Shown here piece by piece: positions 35,101-44,100 of a stretch of 64,000 nucleotides of DNA (positions are counted from its first letter, which is position 1; the number at the start of each line of letters is the position of its first letter). The translations under genes were made by a program, and so were the position numbers. The notes below the pieces were generated by a model that searched no databases, was not told the origin of the DNA, and worked only from the letters and a program-made list of their open reading frames with translations. The DNA is from Siphonodentalium dalli. Taxonomy: Eukaryota > Mollusca > Scaphopoda > Gadilida > Siphonodentaliidae. The stretch covers positions 89,454,618 through 89,518,617 of the forward strand of contig CP136069.1 of the NCBI GenBank assembly GCA_032622095.1, in the 5' to 3' direction.

Positions 35101-38100
35101 TCATAATGTTAGAGCAAACAACTAAGGTATCAGCCTGTTTGAAAGAGAGGCCGATCACGATTGGCAGATGTTTAACCCAATCCATGGTGATAGTAAATTA
35201 CTATGATCAGAATCAAAATTTAGAGTTTTGATGTTAAATTATAGAGTATAATTCAATGTACTATTATAGACAAATGTACATAATAACACAAATTATTGGC
35301 ATTTATGGGTCAAATAGGAGACTCGCATATATAAGAGAATGCATTGGCACAGGGTTTTCGAAAAATTTCAAGAAGCTCCAGTCATGAAATGGTTATGTTG
35401 AGTCACGCTTAAAATATAATAATAATGTATAATATTATAATAATAATATATATATAAATAACATACACAACATGTAATAGTGAATGAAACTGAGTATGAA
35501 ACTTTAGTAGCATTATGCCAAAGGCTATTAGGTTTCTACGAGATGACAATAGTTACCCTGTTATGGTTCTGCAGTCATGGTCGAGAATCAACTGAGCTAG
35601 AGATGTAACCTGTAGGGTTGTGTCGGTACCCTGTGACCCGTGAACTAGAACTGAAGCTCCTATATATACACAAAGAAATATTTAAAAAACCATCAACGAA
35701 AAAACATCATTCAAAAATGTCGTTAAAATTTTTTAGAAATCCTTAGATAACACGTATGAAAAAAATTCCTTTACAACAGCATATGCTGTTTTGACTTTCT
35801 TAAATAGAGCCGAGAGTACTGCTGGATGCTCATCTGATTAAAAGCACAATAAGTGAACTTATCTAATAGAATACAGAACTACTGGAGATTTGACGTCGGA
35901 ATACAGCAGCCATTAGAACTTCTTTTTTTGGGGTCGCTTCAGTGGCCATGTGGTTTTGACGTCGGACTTTAAATCACAAGACGCTCGCCATCATGGCCGG
36001 GTTTCGAATCCCACTCAATCACAATTTTTTTTTTTTTTAAATTGTACTGTCTCAAAATTACATGTTTCAATGAATAAGGTTCAGAAACACTGATCGAAGG
36101 ACAGCATCTTAAACATAAATTAATTTTTGGGTCACATACCAAGTTTTAAAGAATTCACGTTGCACTGCCACTGAGAAAGAACGTAGTTTTTAGCATAGAA
36201 TTATCTCTCCCAGGGCAAAAATAAAGTAATTATTTTTGTTTTGTGACAATACAACAGAAACAAGCCTGAGTTTAGTGTGTCTGTCATTTGCAGAATGAGG
36301 TCCCCAGAGGGCGAATTTGGTGATGCTAGCCCGCTCTCACTAAATTCACCCTTTGGGGACCTCACTCTGCAAATGTCAGACATACAAACTAAACTATACT
36401 AAACCCCGGCCATGATGGCGAGCGCGCATTGCAACTCAAAGTCGACATAGAAAATGGAAGCCATGGAAGCGACCCCAAAAAAGGAAGCTTTTTTTTTTGA
36501 CAGAAACATCATACACTTTTGAATTGATATTTTGAACTCTGGAAATCAAAAGCAGAAACTTTTCTGACAAAAATGGGTAGTAATATTTAAAAAATTTACT
36601 TTGAATTTTGGCGAATCTGACATTTCTATTAGAGAATTTCAATTGAAGGAGATGGAAACCCAGAGATGGAAACTGTCCACAATCAAAGATCCTCTTGCAA
36701 TGTTACAATTTTAATATTCCATAGATGAATTCTACAACTTACCTTGTTTGTCCACGCATTGGGCCACAATACATGCACATGTTATGATGTCTTTTATATG
36801 TGTCATCCAATTGCTGGACTCTAACCTGGATAGCCACTTATCATTACCAGAAGTGTCAATGCATGCTACAAAAGGAAGGTTAAATATGATACAGCATAAG
36901 AAATTATTGGCACAAAATACACCTAAAGTAATGCCCTAAATAATCAAATTCTTAACCCAAGCAGAATTATGGAAAAGTTTTCAGGATTTAGTCGGAAATA
37001 TGGCTTGTTGACATTCATCGGAAAGCTCTCAGTTATGGACCACATAAATCCTGAAATGTTACCCATAATTCTGCTGTACTTAAGGAGTCGATTATTTAGG
37101 GCATTAGTGTATATAACTATAAACTATAAAAATTATGAGAATAAAAGAACAAGTGCACTGCCAAGCATGGCATATGACCCCTGACCCTCAGTTTAGAGAG
37201 TGGGCAATACCAAATATTTGTATGGATGGAAAATATATTCAAGAAGTGGGTATCCTTTCCACCTAAACTGGGCTACCAACATAGTAAAGTTATTGTTCTT
37301 TCTGACACAAATTTCCAAGTGAAACAGGGGCCGTTTCAAAGAAATAGGTATCATTTCCCCTTAAACTGGGCTATCAATAAATCAAAGCACAACCAAATCC
37401 GATGATCCATGCCCAAATTACAATTTGAAATGTTCATACGGATACAAAATTCAGAAATTCAAACAAGGGCTGTAATACTGATAAAAATGAATGGAGGAAA
37501 CCCGTGATATGTGGGTATCCTTTACCGCTTGCTGGGCTATCACCATGCCAAGGCACAACCGTATCTGATGATCCATGCTCGAATTACAAGCTGAAATGTT
37601 CGTACAGAGACAAAATTCACAAATTTTCAAGTCAAACAAGAGCTGTAACTCTGGCAGAAATTAATAGATGAAATCTGTGGTCCTTATCCCAAGCTGTGCT
37701 ATCACCACACCAAAGCAAATCTGAAAAATCAGAAGATCCTTGCCCAAGTTACAAGCTGAAATGTTCCTTCAGACACAAAATTCACAAATTTCCAAGTCAA
37801 ACAAGGACGTAACTCTGGTAAAACTTAATAGACGAAACCCGTCGTATGTGGGTATCCTTTCCCACAACCTGTCCTATCACCATGCCAAAGGACTACAACC
37901 GAGTTACAGGTGATATGTTTGGATGGACATATAGACTGAGCTCTTGGCTATCACCATGTCAAAGGACAACACAATCCGATAATTAACACCCGAGTTAGAA
38001 GTTGATATGTTAAGACGGACGGACGGACCGATGGACTGACATATGGACAGAGCTCTCGGCTATATGCCAAAAACCTCCTATGGGGGTATTGGGCATAATA

Positions 38101-41100
38101 ATTGGGTATTCAAAGAAAATGTGATTAGAAATCAATTACTGAAGGTATTTCTTGAATGATAGTGTTCAACAAATGGCCATTCTCACAGTGAACAAAGTAT
38201 TACCTTCCATAAACTTGATTACTGACTCTTGAAATGATGGCCATCGCTCTATGGATTGATGTATCCTCTTCCACTGGGAATAATAAACCTCTGTCTCGAA
38301 ACCACCACCTGTAAATAAAAACGTCCTTCAAATATAAAATTCAGTAAAGGATTTATGTTTTGAAAATTACACATTTTATTCGCACCCAACCAATTATATG
38401 TTTGCCACCATAAATTATCAACTTGTGTAAAGGTGTTTCAATAAATATTAAATATTAAAAATCCAAAGATTTATTATGTACACAGCAGCATATAGTCAGT
38501 GTAGTCCCATGAGTAGTCACGCGTTGAAGCCAGTGACAACACAGCAACTGTCAACAACTACAAGTAATTACTTTTCTGTGAATGCTGTTAGTATATAGCT
38601 TATTCCAGCTAAAAAAACAGTAATTTAGTGGACACTTTTGACGTTTCAGGGGATTGTATCTCAGTCACATATATAAACATTTTCATCATATGTTGAACAA
38701 AGAAACATACTATAGTATTGCAATGATCAACTTGGACAGCTTGAACATAAATTGTTGTTTTAGCTCATTTTTCTGGAAATATTTTTTCCAAGCGAACCTA
38801 GTATTGTTCCACTGAGGTAGCAATACATGATTTCATGGTTTTGTAGAAGGACTGAAAAATAGGATTATAAGCATATAATCAGTTTGGCCTAAGTTATTCA
38901 TGGTTGTCATGTTTTGATGCTTTAATTATTTTATAAAGTATCATAGTATACAAAATGGGATGATGCTTGAATACAAAGTATGCGTTTGGTATCTGGTGCG
39001 GTCCAGCTCTGTATGATGCTCCACCGGAAAAGAGCCTGATTTCTTTCCCTTGAAAACAGTCTTCTGCACTTCCGAGACAAAATTACAAATTGATATATGC
39101 TAACTTTTCTTTATTTTTTAATATATCTTACATATATCTAGTTCTCTCAGCTCGTAAGTTGATTATAGACTGACATTCACTGTGTCACAAATGTTAAAAT
39201 GAGGAGTTTGGATAGTCAGTCCAAGGGAGATAATTCAACTTATGATGAGACAATTCGTTTGAAATACAGACACAAATGCTCCAACCATTTCTGTACCTTG
39301 TAACCAAGCATTCATGTGCTGTTTATCAATGACCATGGCACAGCAGAAGGTTGTAGTACAATAACCCCCTCAAAATGGTGAAAAAGGCCAGAAATCGTGT
39401 TTTGCTATCTGAGAGAAGAGAATAAGCCCTCAAACAAATTTAAATACTTGACAAAATGACAGCTTTTGTTTTACAGTCATGTATCAGGGGTATCTACTTG
39501 TTGTTCTGTAAATGCTAGTTTTTATTAGAAATGCAGAAATAACATACCTTTAGTTTGTGAGAATTTGGCTATATTTGGTGACCTGGTATCAACTATGTAT
39601 CCACCATGGCGTCCAATGCCCAACACTGCATTAATCAGTCTCTCATCTTCCTTACACCGTCTCCCATTTTGTCCTGTCATGGGTTGACTGCTCCGTAAAA
39701 TAGCAGCCTGAAAAAAAAACAGATTCACATAGCGTTGCGTTGGTCTGCTGCGATGACATGATCTGTTGTCTGTGTTAACTGTTTATGTGGGTGCGTTGCA
39801 TTGTATGGCACAGATTCCAATCGCAAATAAGTTTGATATTGGAATAGATGCAATATTGAAAACAATCTATCTGTTATAAACAAATTCTACGATAATGACA
39901 AACTTGTCAAATACCAACAACTAAATATTTATTGACATAAATACAAGATAAATTTCCTTTGCTTCGCAGACAGCCACAACTTTTAACAAGATATGTCATG
40001 ATGTACATGCTTAAGTGTCATATAAAGTATGTGCTGGGGCTTTTGTTGCATTGAAAATAGAATCTCTCCATTGTGTGCAATAATGGATACAAGGTAACTG
40101 ATGCCTCTCGGCCGTCTAAAAGCCTTAGTGTTATTGTCTGTATTCCAATTTCAATACAATGCACCACCGTACAACACAGCGGTCTCCTCTGAACACTTCT
40201 TATGGTCGGTTATGCTACAGTAATGCCCTAAATAATTGACTCCTTAACCACAGGAAAATTATGGGTAATTTTTCAGGATTTAGTCGGAAATATGGCTTGT
40301 TGCCATTCATCAGAAAGCTCTCAACTGAGAGCTTTCCGATGAATGGCAACAAGCCATATTTGAATGATATTTCCCACTAAATCCTGAAAAATGACCCTAA
40401 ATAATCCACTCCTTAACCACAGCAGAATTATGGGTAATTTTTCAGGATTTAGTCGGAAATATGGCTTGTAGCCATTCATCGGAAAGCTCTCACTGAGGAG
40501 TTGATTATTTATGGCAATACTGTAGCCTATTATATTTATTACAAATCCTTACCTTGTTATCCTTGTGATAGTAGCTGAGCACAGGGAAGCGACCATCATT
40601 CCTGAATGCTGCTACCTTGATCAATGTCTCATCATCAATTGACTTTGGGACAACAACAACATGTGGGTATGATGGACATACCTGAATAAGACACAGGTTT
40701 ATAGATAATACTTAACTAAATAACAATTCAGGACAATCTAATGCTAATAAATGTTAAGACCCATGTAGATGGCATAGTGACTTGTGAGCGATGTGTTATC
40801 CACAATTTCGGCATCTGAATGCAGAATTAGAACAAGCGTAATATTAGAGGCATTCCCATGGTGAGCATGGCCGGAGTCACCATCAAATATAATTGGACGT
40901 TGTGTGTGATGCATTAGCTCGGCATTGAATGAATAATTATGTGCAATAAACAGGGATTTATTTCTTTATCACAAATGGAATTATGTGATTAATTAAAAAG
41001 CTGACGATCAAAATTGTATGAATAGAGGCAAACTGGTTGAGATGGGGAAAAGCAATTCAACAGGAGGAGCAAATGAAAGCAGGTTTTCCGCTATGCTGGT

Positions 41101-44100
41101 GTTTATAGCTCAAAACAAATAAAATCAAGTGCAACACCAAGCGTGGCATACGCAACTGACACTCAGTTTAGATATCGGACAATACTAAATATTTGTATGG
41201 ATGGAGAATTTTTATTATTTTCTAAATACAAGAAGTGGGTATCAATTCCCCCTAAACTTGGCTACATACAAACCAACGCACAACCAAATTTGATGATCCA
41301 AACCCAAGTTACAAGCTGAAATTTTCATAAGGACACAGAATTCAGATATTCCAAAATCAAATAAGGCCATAACTATTGTAAAAATTAATAGTTGAAATAT
41401 GTAGTATGTAGGTATCCTTTTTCCCCCAACTTGTGCTATCACCAGGGCAAAGGATAACACAGTACGATAATTAACACCCGAGTTATCACTGAACTGTTTG
41501 TACGGACACAAAATTCACAAATTTTCAAGTAAATCAGGGGCCATAATTCTAGTAATAATGAATGGACGAAACCCGTAGTAAGTGGGTATCCTTTCCCACA
41601 ACCAGTGCTATCACCATGCCAAAGGACAACGAAATCTGATAATTAACACCCAAGTTACAAGGTGATATGTTTCGATAGATGGACTGAGCCCTCGACTGTA
41701 TGCCTGAACCTCCTAAGGGGGTCGGGGGCATAATAAAAGGGGTTTCAATCGAAATAAAAAGAAATGTTTTGCACAGGTATTGTATTTTGTTTCCGATGAC
41801 CACTTTTCCTCAAACCAATTTTCGTGCAATAATTGTGCGTTTCAAGGTTTGCTTCAGTATGTATACAGAATTAAAGTTTCACTGTTCAAATACTATATAA
41901 TAAAGAACAATGAAATGAAGATATAGCAATAAACACACTATAATAAATATTATTGAGCTGTGCTGTGGTCATGTTGCATCATCTCCTTATTTAGTTTACT
42001 ATATATACAATTACTCTGCAACCGTAGTAAACGATCCTTATTTGGCATATGATGTAATTATCCATATGTTAGGAGAAAATATGAACTAGTTAGATTAATA
42101 AATTTTGGTCGGCCTCATCTTATCTTAGGTTTTACAGACCCTACATTTTAACCCAAGCAGAAACCCTGCTGAAATATTCTATCAGAAATCAGTAAGACTA
42201 TCAGAAACACAGGAATGTTTTGAGACTCATGATCATAGAAAATTCAATGTCAAATTATGCTTCTCATTCCTATAATAATTGGTTGCAATAATAGGAAATA
42301 AATTTAATACTACAATACTCAATGGTATGTGTTGTGGTAGTAGTAGTTCTTTCATTTTGGTTACACACTCACTGTGTAATCTTTGTTAACATAGCTTAAT
42401 CGCCACTCATCACTGCAATCTTGGAAGCGATTAAATTCAGTTTCTGGTTGAAATGCCTGCCAGCCATCTTCCATCACCTCAAATTGTGGTCGGAAGAAAA
42501 ATGGATACTTCAAAGCTACATTGCCTGAAAAAAGACCAGAAATATATATTTAATACCCCGAAAAAGTATAGCATACAACATTTATAAGTTACAGAAATGT
42601 TTCATTCTTGTAATCTAACTTTGATAATTTGTTCAAGCAAATATGAAGCAATGAACGTTTCACACTGAGCCAGTTATTTCACCCACTCCATCCGACATGC
42701 ACTAAACTACTAAATTTCCATATAATATAAGGGTTGATTAACAGTGTTATAATATATGGCAACAAGGGGTACGCATCTAAGATGCTTTTGTCGAGTTTTT
42801 TGGCAGTCGAACCAAACTTCTGCCAATAAGGTGCACAACTCCGGAAAAAAAGTTGGACGGTGGTATATTATTGCAATAGACCTATCTATATACAAAATAT
42901 AAATTCAATCCGTTAATATTTTATTGAGTTATCGCAACAAACGGTGATAAAATTGTGATTAAAATAGACAAACTAAGACCCATAACTCCGGAAAAAAATT
43001 CGGACAAACCAGGTTTTCGAACTCGTCCGAGATATTGTTGCAATAGACTCATATACCAAATAATGTTTAAATCGGTTAATATTTCATTGAGTTATCGAGC
43101 TAACGGTGATAACATTGCTAAAAATAGACAAACTAAGACCCATAACTCTGCAAAACAAAATTCGGACAAACCTGGTTTTCGAACTCGTCCGAGATATTGT
43201 TGCAGGAGACTCGTTTACCAAATATTGCTGAAATCGGTTAATATTTCATAGAGTTATCGCGCTAACGGTGATCAAATTGCTAAAAATAGACAAACTAAGA
43301 CCCATAACTCTGCGAAAAAAAATCGGACAAACCTGGTTTTCGAACTCGTCCGAGATATTGTTGCAGGAGACTCATATACCAAATATTGTTGAAATCGGTT
43401 AATATTTCATTGAGTTATCGCGCTAACGGTGATAAAATTGCTAAAAATAGACAAACTAAGACCAATAACTCCGGAAATTTTTTTCGGACAAACCTGGTTT
43501 ACGAACTCGTCCGAGATATTGTTGCAAGAGTCTCATATACCAAATATTGTTGAAATTGGTTAATATTTGCGTGAGTTATCGCGCTAACGGTGAAAAACTT
43601 AACTAAAAACCATCTATGATGGATAACTCTTGTGAAAAAAGTTCGGACGTGACCCATTTTCTACAGGCAGTAAATAGTCATTGGGAGCAACTGCCATTCA
43701 AAAAATTTCTTGAATCCGCTCACAAATGTCATAGTTATGGTCCGCCCGCCCGCCCGCCAACCGTCCCTAGTCAAACCATAAGTCGAGTTTTTGAAAAACT
43801 CGACTAAAAAATGTCTATTCCACCATAATGGAATATATCTTCACCAAAATCAAGTATTTCATTGTCAAAACCACCCCCTTTTCTTAGCATAATTCTACCC
43901 CATCGTTACAACAGCAGAAAAATGTGGTGATGCCCGAAAAAGTACAGAACAAACCAGTGAAAAGCTAGGAAAAAAACATAATTTTTGGTCTGCATTAAAT
44001 TTTCTTTGATCAGATGGGGAAAATTAATATATTTATGTTTGGGAACTCCCTCTTTCCAAGGGATTAAATGTATAGCACATATAATTAGAAGCAACACAAT

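Noticed and set aside
36201-36383. A 60-codon minus-strand frame (MSDICRVRSPKGEF)
   Set aside because: Similar frames appear at other family C foldback copies (for example near 11565 and 11744); they are translations of the inverted repeat.
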